From Armigeres subalbatus (Eukaryota; Arthropoda; Insecta; Diptera; Culicidae), in the NCBI RefSeq assembly GCF_024139115.2, contig NC_085141.1, forward strand, positions 177,890,994 through 177,954,993: 64,000 nucleotides of DNA, given 5' to 3'. A program made the translations under genes and the position numbers. Numbering within the stretch: the first letter of the stretch is position 1; each line of letters opens with the position of its first letter. The notes below the pieces were generated by a model that saw only the letters and a program-made list of their open reading frames with translations, ran no database searches and had not been told where the DNA came from. Shown here piece after piece: positions 22,370 through 33,475 of this stretch.

Positions 22370-22658
22370 ATAATATTGACTTAAAAAATCTATGAGTAAA
22401 ACACGCAACTAGGACATTATTACCTTACCCATTTCATTGCTTCTTCCACTCTTCGATCTCGGTGGTCTCTGCAATATCGAGATATGGACAGGCAAATGTA
22501 TTCTTAAGATCCCGGAAGGATTTTTTAAATTTTGCATTAAGTCCTTCTGGATTAATTTTGAATTTGTATATAAAAATAGTAATGTGGTTTCGAAAATTCG
22601 ATATTTCTAAGAAATACTCCAGACTGTTGGATGATTCTTGAGCTTAAAAACTTTTCTT

Positions 22659-22909
22659 TACTCAACCGGTACTTGTTAGATTTTCCTACCAAAACCTGTA
22701 TAAAACTGGGCATATGCGAAAATGCTATATTCTTATAGAAAAGTTGTATGAGACTTACAATTTCACAAGCTTTTTTTACAATATTTGTTTGTGAGCTTAC
22801 ATTTTTTGTATAGGAATCTAACAATTTCGCATATGCCCAGTTCTTATACAGGTTTTGTTAGGTTCTAATACATAATTGTTAGAAAATCTAATAGTCGCTT
22901 GCTGGGTGT
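22659..22909. mobile_element. MITE family A, copy 1 (foldback)
   Basis: Two halves pair across the centre, sharing TGTTAGATTTTC, AAAACCTGTATAA, CTGGGCATATGCGAAA and GTGAGCTTACATTTTTTGTA-type blocks. The ends contain CAACCGG on the left and GCTGGGTG on the right. A second copy with the same layout and interior (TTACAATATTTGTTTGTGAG) is at 61753-62024. Confidence 0.85.
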
Positions 22910-23622
22910 AGGGGAATGTGGTCGGTTTTCCGCCACTTGTCGGGTTTCGGCACCCCGACGTAACTTTTGACAGCTAACAGATATGGACATTCCAACATTT
23001 TGGCACTATATAAGCGCGTTAGTTTTGTGCCGACTACTGATCCAAACAGATGACATTACTAATCAGTATCCAATGCCATTCTAAATAAAAAACAAACCGC
23101 AATACATGGCAATATCGTAATATTGTTTTTGGTCTTTGCATTGGAGTCCTGGCCATACCCTCGTCTTGCAGTATTAAACTCAAAAGAAAAAGTAAGACAC
23201 AATAAGATGATCGCGAAATGTTCATTTTAATTCGAATTTTGTTCAAAGTTTCGGGAAATGAACTTAAGTCAGAACTGAGGCACCCTTTATAATTTAATGT
23301 GTACATCACTCATAAGGTTTTGGGAAATGTTAAGGGTGTCTTCTCTTGATACGATTTTTTTTTCAAATCCAGCTTGTTCCTAATACTGGTTCGGTAATTT
23401 GACGTATTTTGGTACAAAACAATATAGTTGTCTCTGCACCAGTCTAACACTGACCGTGCGTAGTGATAAAATTCCACATTCGGTCAAATTTGACCGTTGA
23501 AGGTATCCATCATGATTTATGTCTGGCTTACTTGTACCTTCTCAAGCAAGGTCAACCGAATTTTGTTTGTCATTTCCCAGGGACCAATACGTTTCATCTT
23601 CTTGTCTTTCTTGAATAACAAA
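22910..23622. other. region without recognised gene
   Basis: No coding or transposon motif could be supported. Short frames on both strands are unremarkable, and the sequence is of ordinary AT content. Confidence 0.4.
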
Positions 23623-23824
23623 CCCAAGCAACCAAAAGTACAGATAAGATGGGATGTTTTGGCTTAATCAGCTCGCATTTTAAGTAACTTTTTGTATGGT
23701 GGGAGCGCAGAAGTAAACTTTGTAGTTCCGTTAAGGAGCTTGGAACTCAATGTGAACCAAAAGTGAATCAATTGGTTCGGTTAGGAACAAATGTAAGTAA
23801 AAACTGAACTTTTGGTTGCTTGGG
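23623..23824. mobile_element. 202-bp MITE with exact 17-bp TIRs
   Basis: CCCAAGCAACCAAAAGT at 23623-23639 is exactly inverted at 23808-23824. AA flanks both ends, which fits a 2-bp target duplication, though AA is weak evidence. The first bases resemble those of the 107-bp MITE at 52053 and 53381 (CCCnAGCAnCA), so the two could share a mobilising transposase. Confidence 0.88.
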
Positions 23825-24032
23825 AAGCTATCAATCCGCAACAAAATTTAAAACACGTGCGGAAATCGCTAACTCACTTAAGGTCTACCATTATTTCAGC
23901 CCCATATGCGTTATGGTTCTTTCATCTCGTGCTCTTGAAAAAACACATTGGAAAAGCACGTGGTTTACAAAATGGCCGATTTCTGGCTGATAAACTAGCG
24001 ATACACAGCATGAGCGAGTCTGCATGAGCGAT

Positions 24033-24600
24033 TCAGGACAGTGAACGTGCTGAACGGTTAAGAGATCTCAACCACTCAATTGTGAAGGTCCCTACTTTGG
24101 CCTTTGCTTGTTCCATATAGTGCTGGTTGTGCACCACCGTCTTGTAATACGCCAACGCGAGTTTCTTTGAGTTGAGCCAGTTCTTAACAGTTCGGATCGC
24201 ATATGAAGCTTTAAGTTCAAGTAGCACCCGTGACCTCTAGCATCACGTTGCTGGCGTACCCGTTGATTTTTCTGCCAGCCGGGACTTTCGGACGCATTAC
24301 TCCGTCGTACCGATGCTAGGATTGATCCCTGTGGAACACCCGCTTACAGTTGAATCGATTGTCGACTAGTGTCGGATTGGTCTGTATACCGAAGGTTCTC
24401 CCTGGGGTTTTCCCAGATTACAGTATAAGCACCAGTTTCTGCCGTTTCCAACTGCCGTGATTACGATCACGAAAGCAGTTTCATCCAGATAGCGTTGGAG
24501 GTAACTCCCAAACATTCTCGTTTCAGTTTGAGGATAAGGTTCAGGATCTCATCGGGGCCCGGAGCTTTGCCCAGCTTGAGTTTCCTAGCAGCAGCGTTCT
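24033..24600 (-). mobile_element. R1/LOA-type LINE RT fragment
   Basis: Read on the minus strand, the RT motifs occur in order but in shifting frames. LKLGKAPGPDEIL comes near 24560, then RQKLVLI near 24440, GKPQGEPSVYRP near 24400, AGVPQGSIL near 24330, and then AIRTVKNWLNSKKLALAYYK in the frame 24227-24033. Internal deletions remove the stretch containing the catalytic FADD. It is a decayed fragment unrelated to the adjoining RTE copies. Confidence 0.8.
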
Positions 24601-24639
24601 AAGAACATAGAATCACAAGGTACCTGCTTGAAGTAACAA

Positions 24640-25240
24640 AAAGGTCGAGAAATACGTAAAAACCTTGGAAGGGGTAATACGAAGAGCAGGGATTAACACG
24701 AGTGGTACAATTTTCAATAAGTCCGTCCAGCTATTTGGCTTCGCCGCCGTACCAAACTGACAATCTACAAAACGCTCATTAGACCGGTAGTCCTCTACGG
24801 ACACGAGACCTGGACGATGCTCGTGGAGGACCAACGCACACTCGGAGTTTTCGAAAGGAAAGTGCTGCGTACCATCTATGGTGGGGTGCAGATGGCGGAC
24901 GGTACGTGGAGGAGGCGAATAAACCACGAGTTGCATCAGCTGTTGGGAGAACCATCCATCGTTCACACCGCGAAAATCTGACGACTGCGGTGGGCCGGGC
25001 ACGTAGCCAGAATGTCATACAATAACCCAGTGAAAATGGTTCTCGACAACGATCCGACGGGCACAAGAAGGCGAGTTGCGCAGCGGGCAAGGTGGATCGA
25101 CCAGGTGGAAGATGACTTGCGGACCCTCCGTAAACTGCGTGGTTGGCGACGTGTAGCCATGGACCGAGCCGAATGGAGAAGACTCTTATATACCGCACAG
25201 GCCACATCGGCCTTAGTCTGAATAAATAAATAAATAATGA
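24640..25240 (+). mobile_element. RTE family 2 fragment, 3' end with internal deletion
   Basis: RT sequence LEGVIRRAGINTSGTIFNKS-like (about 24660-24735) is joined directly to LTIYKTLIRPVVLYGHETW, so the palm aspartates and most of the thumb are deleted. The rest matches the family 2 copy at 21800 through WAGHVARM-type sequence. It ends in a stop and AATAAATAAATAAATAATG. A TAA and a TGA interrupt the frame (near 24920 and 24980). Confidence 0.87.
25012..25221 (+). pseudogene. RTE family 2 C-terminal frame
   Basis: This short frame encodes NPVKMVLDNDPTGTRRRVAQ, then RARWIDQVEDDLRTLRKLRG and ends AQATSALV at a TGA. It gives the intact family 2 C-terminus that is frameshifted in the copy at 21800. 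It is only the tail of a larger broken ORF. Confidence 0.85.
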
Positions 25241-28200
25241 TATTTCCTTTATGCGAACCATCATATTTAGCCAATCAATTATATTTTTAAATGCAATTCA
25301 ATGATCTCCAATTTTAACCATGTCCAATTAACGAAAAATTGTCCAAAACACGGTGTTCCACGCAGCACCATTTCTAGGCCTTGTTGTCCACTTCCTAGCA
25401 CTGGCTGCATTTTTGTGAACAGTCCCCCTAGGAAAGGGATTGGAAATAATTAGCGATACAGTCCACCACAACAGTACCGGGGCGGTCGCAGATATACCGG
25501 GATTAGTGTTTTATCGCTGAGGCATAATTTCCTTGCCATGCGGTTAAACTGGTTCAAAGCATATAGCTGCAACTTGTTTTTTCTTCTTACCGTGGCCTTA
25601 GCGAGAAATAAACCCACGGGATCTTCACGGGCCTTCTAAACTTCAGGTCTGCGGTGAGTTGGTCAGCGATGGAAATAAGGAGCACGCAAGTTATCCACAC
25701 CTTGAACCAGGCTCCAAGAGCGGGGACGTACCGCGGATAACATCTTTATTATACTGTTCTGCAGTGAACATTATTTGGAGATTTAGTACGGTCGTTGGAA
25801 AGATTTATAAATATTTTTTAATTAGACAGTTACTGTTGTCAGATCGTTACCACTGCTGCCGATGATGGTGGAATGAAAAAGATCCCGATCCTCTGCAATG
25901 CGATAGTTGAATCGTTGAAGTTGCATAACGACGAACCTGTTACGAAAATGATCGTAACTGATGATCAGCGGATATGTTTCGCTTGGCTTTTATTGGATAA
26001 TATAAGTAACAACAAGATGCAGGCGTGAAATTGTTGCATTTATTCGTTTTAATGGTTACTGTAATATCCATAAATCTATCGATCTTGAAGTAATCGGTTG
26101 TATACTACGATATAATTTTAATTCTTTATGAGCAGACATTCGATTATGGATTCTTCTCACTCGTTTAATATCAAAAAGATTGATACATCCTCTTTAAATT
26201 AACTTCTTATTGCCAATAACCATGCTACAGATCAACAGTCACAAAACAACATGGGTGTTCAAATGGTATTCCAGCTTTCTTATTTTCTAATTTCTCCCGG
26301 CTGAAGCTATTTATTGATCCGTTTGCAACTTTCTGCAAGGTGTATAGCAGAAAGAAGATCTGCAAAAATCGGCTCATAATCGTCAACACCATCCTTGTCA
26401 CTCGTTTTGCCCAACAGTTGAGGTGCAGTTGCGGTATCAACGAGTGGCGCTGCTCATTTCAAACAAGATTCCAGCAAGTCCCAGTAGGGCGGCTTGTTTT
26501 CATCGCATCGCACATACATTCATGCTGTAGGCAACAATATCGAAAAATATAGCCACATTCTCGCAAACATTGCGCACAGAAATGCCTTTTTGGATCAATC
26601 GCTGCACTGTGCCGGGCCGTGCCGCCGCATGGTCAATGGAACATTTTCACATTGGCAATGGCACTCAACATTTCGAATGGAATTAATCCAATCAATCATA
26701 CCCGTAAAGCCGACGACGACGACTAGTACTCTAAGAATTTGAGCTATGAGTCATTATTGAGCGTGACGTGAAAGCCCTACTGCAAGTACGATGATCAGCG
26801 GTCGTTGTGCGGTTGGTGCCTGGAACGGAACTCTGCCCGTCCAAATGACATACGGTCGCGGTCGTTAGGCCATCCAACCGAGAAAGTTCGCTGTAATTAA
26901 TCTTGTTGCATTCAGTAACGTCACAGACAGAGTGTCGAGTGTCAAACGACGACAAATAGTGACGTCCTAAATCCCACGCCGCGGAACGATTTCAGTTAAA
27001 TGCATTTGATTTTCGCGAAAGTAGCATCACTTCGATTTTTAATCATTTTCCTGAATGACAATACTTTTTATCCTTTTCTATCGAACATCGTTGTACCAAA
27101 ATTATTGCCTTCTGGTATGGCGATGTTCGATGGAAAAAGAAAAAAGTATTCCTTTATGGAAAGGATATTTTGAAATTTGTTGTTGTGGTATTTTCACTAT
27201 TGTCTGGGAATTTCTGAGTCAAATGTCAGAATGATTGATTCGAGATTTTCCATAAATTAGCATTAGAGAAATAAAGCAATAAAAATTAAAACATAATTTC
27301 CCTAAATAATTCAAAATTTCCAAAAACATAAAAAATAAAAAAAAAACACCCTGAAACTGGGTGCCAATGGTAATCTGTAATAATGAAAACTTTTTTTTTT
27401 TTTTGGAGTCCATAACTTCATAAACATTGGAAAAATTCAAGTTGGTATCCAAATAGTTTGGTATAGATAGGGGACAAAATGCTATCTTTTGAATAAAACA
27501 AAAAAATTACTTTACATACTGCAGGTATTCATCAACAGCCTGGAAGTGCTTGATCCCACTTGCGTGCAAACATAGCAGCTTGTCCTTCTCGATCCGAAAA
27601 TGCTTTTTGGCTGTTCTTAGCGTCCTAACAATGAAACAGAATCGTGCCTGTCAGAAATATTATCAGAAGGTTATTCAGTTTCCGAATAAAATTCTCCTAA
27701 AGCAACCTTGCGATGCTTTATCAGCGCTTTCCACGATTCTGTTTTCTCGCGAAGGAAGGGGTCACAAAGCTATGCGCTCAAGCCAGAATATTGTTGCTTC
27801 TACCGTTTGAGTTTTCAAGCAAGTTTTCTAATGTCGTTGTTGTTATTATGGCCATCACTATTACTGACGTTCCCGAATCCTGCGAATCTCCGCCTAGATT
27901 CTCACTTATGAGGACCACCTACATTGGCAAAAAATATATATGCTGACTGCTGGCCATCAAACCCCAAATGATAGTACGTATGAGAAATCTAACCGAAAAT
28001 TCACTATAAGACCCCGATGATCTCTTTAGAGAAGCTGCACAGTATTTACGGAATTCTTTTTTTTTTTGAAAATCTGTTAAGGAAATTGGTGACTCCATTC
28101 AGGATATCAGCTCAATCTTTTCAGATCAAATCAGTTATGCTTCCCGACAAGCTATTGATTCGTTTTGTTTATTCCACGATCATGACCTATGATTGAACCA

Positions 28201-28689
28201 TGAGTGAGAGATACACTGATAGGTCCTAATCACTATTTTCGACCTTAAATCGCCGATATCAAGTCATGTTTGCAAAAAACATCCCTGGTATCTTCCAGAA
28301 AGTGGTCTATTTTTATTATATATACATTTTTGTAGAACATTGTTTTGACCTGAAACTGTTAGTTTCGAAAATATCTTTAAATATTGTTTTTTTAGCGTCT
28401 GTCCATAAACAACGCCCGTATTTCAAAAACTGTGATAGATGGACACTCGGTATCTTAATCAATAAAATGCATAATAAATTACACTACAACTTTGCCAAAG
28501 ACACCATATTTAAAAATCGTTTATTAAAAAAGTTTTGCAGCGCCACTTGTGGCGAAAATTGGAACTACAAATTTCAGTCATTCGATGCGCCATATATTTG
28601 TAATTTGTTTCCCGAAGACACCGATGCCAAAAAACAACACCCTGAAGTGGTAAAAAAAAGTTCACGATTTTCGCCACACGCACCACTGT
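25241..28689. other. region without recognised gene
   Basis: Short frames only, with no domain motif. A compact hairpin at 27060-27150 is annotated separately. Poly(T) runs occur near 27390 and 28050. The 28.3-28.7 kb part is open in one plus frame (28266-28709), but the peptide is low in recognisable character and abuts LINE sequence. I regard it as non-coding. Confidence 0.4.
27060..27150 (+). other. pre-miRNA-sized hairpin (candidate ncRNA)
   Basis: Arms of 39 nt (27060-27098) and 38 nt (27113-27150) are separated by a 14-nt loop. The central part pairs through ATCGAACATCG with CGATGTTCGAT. Several differences between the arms are G:U-compatible on the plus strand (for example GTTGTACCA against TGGTATGGC). 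Those same pairs would be A:C mismatches on the minus strand, favouring a plus-strand RNA. No expression evidence is available, and a decayed palindromic MITE is an alternative. Confidence 0.35.
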
Positions 28690-29143
28690 GCCTTGGCTGC
28701 TCGCTGTAGGCCAATTTAATTGAGTTATCGTCGCCACGAGCTCCTGCGATAATCCGTCGGATTCCAGGTCAGGACCTGTTTCAAGATTTCGTCTCCTCTT
28801 TTTGTTTGTAATGTGTGGCTGACCGATCTCTATTTACGCTCTCAAATTTCTGTTTATCGTCGATGGAGCACAACATTCGAGATCCAGTTGTGAGATCACC
28901 AGGCCCAAATTACAAAACGCAAACATCGGCTGATAAATACTTGTAGCTTTTGATTGATCTCTGATCTGATACATATACCAAGCCGCAGTGGTTTCACGTA
29001 ACATTTCAATTTTGGTGCGTTGTAATCCGATTGGAACTAAAGATATTTTGTTAACTCGCAACAGCAGTCATAGACTTCTTGAAACGTGAATCTATGTCGA
29101 TCCTTGGTTGGACCCGCTGTAGAGCAGCGTTCGGTCAGGTCAT

Positions 29144-29537
29144 TCAGCTTACTCTGCATAACAGAGCGCCGTTGTGCTGATAGGGCAACATCGACACGAC
29201 CAAATAGAAGTCGATCAGATGCTCCATAGTAAAAGGGTGCCAGAGTAGCCCATGGTTTGATAGGAGGTCAATTGTATCCACCATGATTTCGTCGACTACA
29301 ATGAGAAATAGTAGAGGAGATAGAAAACATCCTTGCAACACACTCCAGCGACAACTCGGATGATATCAGACAAATTTCAGTTATGCTAAACTCTAGACGA
29401 AGAAATTGTACGCCGAGCTTCCGGAGCTGGCAAGCTTTTTCGAACCAAATTAGAGGGACTCTTGGAATTTGGTGATCTGCTCTGGAATGAAGAAGCAGCA
29501 TGACAATACAGTCCACGCTTGACCTTCCGGTGCTCAA
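29144..29537 (-). pseudogene. LINE RT fragment
   Basis: Two overlapping frames (29537-29268 and 29341-29144) encode GLSTGRSSVDCIVMLLLHSR, LIWFEKACQLRKLGVQFL and then MLQGCFLSPLLFLIVVDEIM and WHPFTMEHLIDF. These are RT domains 2 to 4. The expected VDFEKAFD aspartate is lost (WFEKACQ) and the LEDLDFADD box is decayed to LIDFYLVV, so catalysis would be impossible. Confidence 0.78.
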
Positions 29538-29631
29538 ACCTGCCTGCTGCTGTCAGAGAGTCGTGTTTTTTCCTCCTGTATCTGACTTATTATAACTTTC
29601 CATAAAACATAACTTTCCATAAAATTCTGTA

Positions 29632-30348
29632 CAGTAGGGTGGCTCAAATTAGTATGGGAAAAACTGTTTTTCAACTTTTTTGATGGGCCGCCCTCTTATT
29701 CGGTTCTATTTGATGCCCTGATGCTCTGGACAAAATTTCAGCCAAATCGGTCAACGTTTGGGCGGTGCTAAACTCGTTGCACGTTTATATGCAAAAATGT
29801 ATGCAAAAACATCCAAAAACAGTGAATTGCAGTTGGACGGCACAACTTACGATGAAGAACTATGATACTCATTCAGATCTTGAAGAATTTAATACAGATT
29901 GTTATGCAGAAAACCGCGAGAAGATTAGAGTTTGCCCGGCTAAGTTATTAGCATTTTTCTGAAGTGGGGTTTGAGCAAATTTCGTTTCTTTTACCTTTGA
30001 AAAGAAATAGATTCACCCCTACAACACTCCAATAAAATGCTAATATCTTTGCCTAATAAACTCTAATCGTCTCGTGGTTGTCAGCATAACACTCTGTATT
30101 TAATTCTACAAGAACTGATTGAGTATCATGACACTTGATCGTAAATTGTACCGTCCAACCGTAAATCACTGTTTTTGGATGTTTCTGCATATATTTTTCC
30201 ATACAAACTTCCAACAAGTTTAGCACCGCCCAAACGTTGACTGATTTGGCTGAAATTTTGTCCAGAGCATCAGGGCATCAAATAGAACCGAATAAGAGGG
30301 CGGCCCATCAAAAAAATTTGAAAAAGTGTTTTTTGAGCCACCCTACTG
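29632..30348. mobile_element. 717-bp foldback element, TA target duplication
   Basis: It begins CAGTAGGGTGGCTCAAA and ends with the inverse. Almost the whole length folds back, with arms of about 335 bp (29632-29965 and about 30014-30348) at high identity around a centre of about 50 bp. TA flanks both ends, as expected for Tc1/mariner-type transposition. It has no transposase and is inserted into the LINE remnant. Confidence 0.93.
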
Positions 30349-30997
30349 TACAGTAACATGATTTCCCGCCAGTTGTCGCACATGTTTGGATTCCCACTTT
30401 ATTATGGGAATAGTTGATGCAATATTTGAGCGGATAACTTTCGTCCAGCTTTGAGCATCTCTGCTTATATACGATCGACCCTGATGATCTTATTGGATTG
30501 CATACTTCGGATGATTGCTTCAACCTCCTGCAGTGATGGGGATTCGGAGTTGACACGGGTAATGTGTTGCACTCTGGGTGCCTGATGGTTGATCTGGCGT
30601 CAACACTTGAAGAGATTGATCGGAATGGTCATGTCGACATTTTAGCTGATCAGTTGAACCGATCCAGCTATAACTGACCTAACAAGTACTGGCATCCTCA
30701 GATTCGTTCAGGCGTCGTGAGTTATCGTAGAGGAGACGTATATTGCCAGTTGTTGCGACTCTCTCCCCTTCGTCGGTTAGGGAGTCCATCGCCGCTCGTT
30801 TGTCCCGTATACATCAGCGTTTAGTTTCCTATTTTAAGGCCGAAAAATGATGACGAAACTTGTATTTGGCTGCTCTTGTTCTTGCCCGCTCTATTAAGGC
30901 CTTTGCATCTATACGCACCTCAATTTTCCATCAGGTTGCATCAGTAGTCCACTCTTTCCGCAGCTTTCCGCATGCGCAGCTTAACCCCGTTATTGTA

Positions 30998-31547
30998 CAG
31001 GGTGTCTGCAAATTATCCGTACAGATTTTGATAGTTTGCTTCTACAAATCAAAAACAGACAATAATGGACTGAATCGGTAGCTATATGGGCATAACAACT
31101 CAGCAGGCTGTAACAGATGTATATTCTGAGAACACACATTTCATGTATAAAAAAATCTTTGTGAATGCTTTTTTTCTGGTTTTCCGAACAATTGAAGAAT
31201 TGCCTTCCTACTCACCCGATTTGGGTTGAATTTATCATTCGGTGTGGTCTATCTTGAAATCAACAGCCATCAAAACACCGAACATATTATCGAGACATTT
31301 GAAATTATGTCACAATCGTCAAAAATGTGTGAAAAGTATCTGTACAGAAACGTGCGGCCATCGTGATTTTTTCCAACACGATCGAAGGCGTACAACTCAG
31401 GATACAGGGTTAATTTTAATGTGAACAAATTCAGCTTGGTTTATGTAGTTCTATTATTATAACATGCAATGCATGCTGGTTCTTTAACTTATTCCAAAAA
31501 ATATTTAAAAACCTGTCATGTTGTACGGATAATTTGCAGACACCCTG
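30998..31547 (+). mobile_element. Tc1/mariner-superfamily relic with 26-bp TIRs
   Basis: CAGGGTGTCTGCAAATTATC starts a 26-bp terminal repeat (30998-31023), inverted at 31522-31547 with few differences, and both ends are flanked by TA. The interior retains the C-terminal part of an IS630/Tc1-type transposase: SPDLG (normally SPDLNP, before the last acidic catalytic residue), VWSILKSTAIKTPN and KSICTETCGHRDFFQ. The N-terminal DNA-binding domain and first catalytic residues are missing. It sits in the upstream part of the LINE remnant. Confidence 0.9.
31201..31424 (+). pseudogene. Tc1/mariner transposase C-terminal fragment
   Basis: From about 31215 the plus strand reads SPDLG, a stop, then (from 31242) VWSILKSTAIKTPNILSRHL and KSICTETCGHRDFFQHDRR. 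This matches the final catalytic block and tail of IS630/Tc1-type transposases. The stop codon after SPDLG and the absence of everything upstream show it is dead. Confidence 0.7.
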
Positions 31548-32053
31548 TAGCTGATTTCGATAAGGAGGCATATGTACCTTTCAGAACAACCGTTGCCAGA
31601 ACTTCTCCTCCCGGAATGCGTAGTCGAATGTCGCCAATTAGAATTCGATGGTCACACATTATGGCAGCATTTTGTTTATTTCGGAAACCAAGAAGGCTCC
31701 GTTTCCATTTATTCCAGTAATTTTCCAGTAACTGGTTTTGACATTTCTGGATATGAGATACATTATTTAAAATTATCCGCCATGTGAATTCTTGGAGGGT
31801 CTATATATTTTTTTTTTTTTTTTTTTTTTTTTTAACTAATTTTATTTGCTAATTATCTAATACATGCATTCATCTCTTAGACTAGGTGTTCCGTGTTTTC
31901 TAACACTATCATCCTTATTTGCTATGTTACGCTTTTAGTTATTATTAATACATTTCAATTGCCTCTGGCAGTTAGAATTTTTTCCTCTGGTTGAATTGAA
32001 CCATGTAGGAATTACAATGTTTTCAACTTAAACTAAACTTAACCTATTTTATA

Positions 32054-33475
32054 CTAAGGGTACAAGGAGTTAATCGTTGCAATAGAAGATTGCAACGATT
32101 TTTGTCTAAAATTGGAAATTATTTTGTTGGACATTTGTTGCAATGTCTCAATATTAGAAATTCTATGAAGTTCATTGGTACTATACCACAGAGGCAACTT
32201 CAGAATCATTTTCAGAATTTTATTTTGAATCCTCTGAAGTGCCTTCTTTCTGGTATTGCAGCAACTAGTCCATATTGGCACAGCATACAACATGGCAGGT
32301 CTAAAAATTTGTTTGTAAATCAAAAGTTTGTTCTTAAGACAAAGTTTTGATTTTCTGTTTATAAGTGGATATAGACACTTAATATATTTGTTACATTTGG
32401 CTTGAAGGCCTTCAATGTGATTTTTAAAGTTAATGTTTGATCTAGCAGAAGTGCTAAATATTTAGCTTCGCTAGACCAATTAATTGGAACCCCATTCATA
32501 GTGACAATATGTCTGGAAGGTTTCAAATATGAAGCTCTCGGCTTATGTGGGAAAAGTATAAGCTGAGTTTTGGAAGCATTCAGGGAAATTTTCCATTTTG
32601 CAAGTAAGTGGAGAAAATATCCAAACTTTTTGCAATCTACTACAAATGACACGAAGGCTTCGCCCTTTGGCTGAAAGGCCCGTGTCATCTGCAAACAAAG
32701 ATTTTTGACACCCTGGTGGTAAATCAGAGTAAGTCAGAAGTAAACATGTTATACAATATGGGCCCCAGTATGCTGCCTTGGGGGACACCAGCCCTTACAG
32801 GTAATCTATCAGATTTAGAATTCTGATAGTTTACCTGCAGTGAGCGATCTGATAAATAATTTTGGATCAGTTTAATGATGTACAGAGGAAAATTAAAATT
32901 CATCAATTTTACAATCAAACCTTCATGCCAAACACTGTCAAATGCTTTCTCTATATCAAGAAGAGCAACTCCAGTCGAATATCCTTCAGATTTGTTGAGC
33001 CGAATTAAGTTCGTAACTCTTAATAACTGATGAGTGGTTGAATGCCCAAGGCGAAAACCAAATTGCTCATCAGCAAAAATAGAATTGTCATTCATATGAA
33101 CCATCATTCTATTTAAAATACAGTTTGCTTATTGAAGAAAGCAAACTGATTGGGCGATAACTAGAAGCCTCAGCTGATTTTTGTCCGGCTTCAAAATTGA
33201 ATCAAGTGTGGCGTTTTTTCATTTATCTGGGAAGTATGCCAATTGAAAACATTTGATTAATAAATTAACCAAAAAGGATAAAGAGCTCGCAGGAAATTTT
33301 TTGATAAGTATGTAGAAAATACCATCATCATCTGGGGCTTTCATATTTTTAAATTTTCTAGTAATAGATCTCACTTCATCCAAATTGGTTCCCAACGAAG
33401 GGTCAAAAACATTCTCTTGATTGAGAATGTCTTCGAAACTCCGTGTAACCTGATCCTCAATTGGACTAGTGAGAC
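32054..33475 (-). pseudogene. Juan ORF2 reverse transcriptase, in several frames
   Basis: The RT is spread over frames 33107-32724, 32788-32543, 32694-32359 and 32323-32054. Motifs in order are EQFGFRLGHSTTHQLLRVTN, GVALLDIEKAFDSVWHEGL (first Asp), RAGVPQGSILGPILYNMFTS, SLFADDTGLSAKG (catalytic pair), LNASKTQLILFPHKP, SSEAKYLALLLDQTLT and the C-terminal YKQIFRPAMLYAVPIW and RIQNKILKMILKLP. The upstream part (APDDDGIFYILIKKF) also lies here. At least three indels and one stop inactivate it. Confidence 0.9.

Larger units (their letters stand above)
28690..31700 (-). mobile_element. LINE remnant (endonuclease end to RT C-terminus), twice interrupted
   Basis: Read on the minus strand from about 31690, the following can be seen. 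An endonuclease end reads CDHRILIGDIRLRI. A linker reads KIEVRIDAKALIERARTRAA near 30930. RT fingers read SLQEVEAIIRSMQSNK near 30510, then FEKACQLRKLG and LQGCFLSPLLFLIVVDEI near 29330. A C-terminus reads KLQVFISRCLRFVIWAWWSH near 28920. The FADD box is corrupted and stops are frequent. A Tc1/mariner relic (30998-31547) and a 717-bp foldback element (29632-30348) lie inside it. The clade is uncertain. Confidence 0.82.

Noticed and set aside
28266..28709. 147-residue plus-strand frame
   Set aside because: No recognisable motif, AT-driven composition, and its end overlaps minus-strand LINE sequence.
29765..29962. 65-residue frame inside the foldback element
   Set aside because: It lies in one arm of a palindrome without coding signature, and the matching arm does not preserve it.
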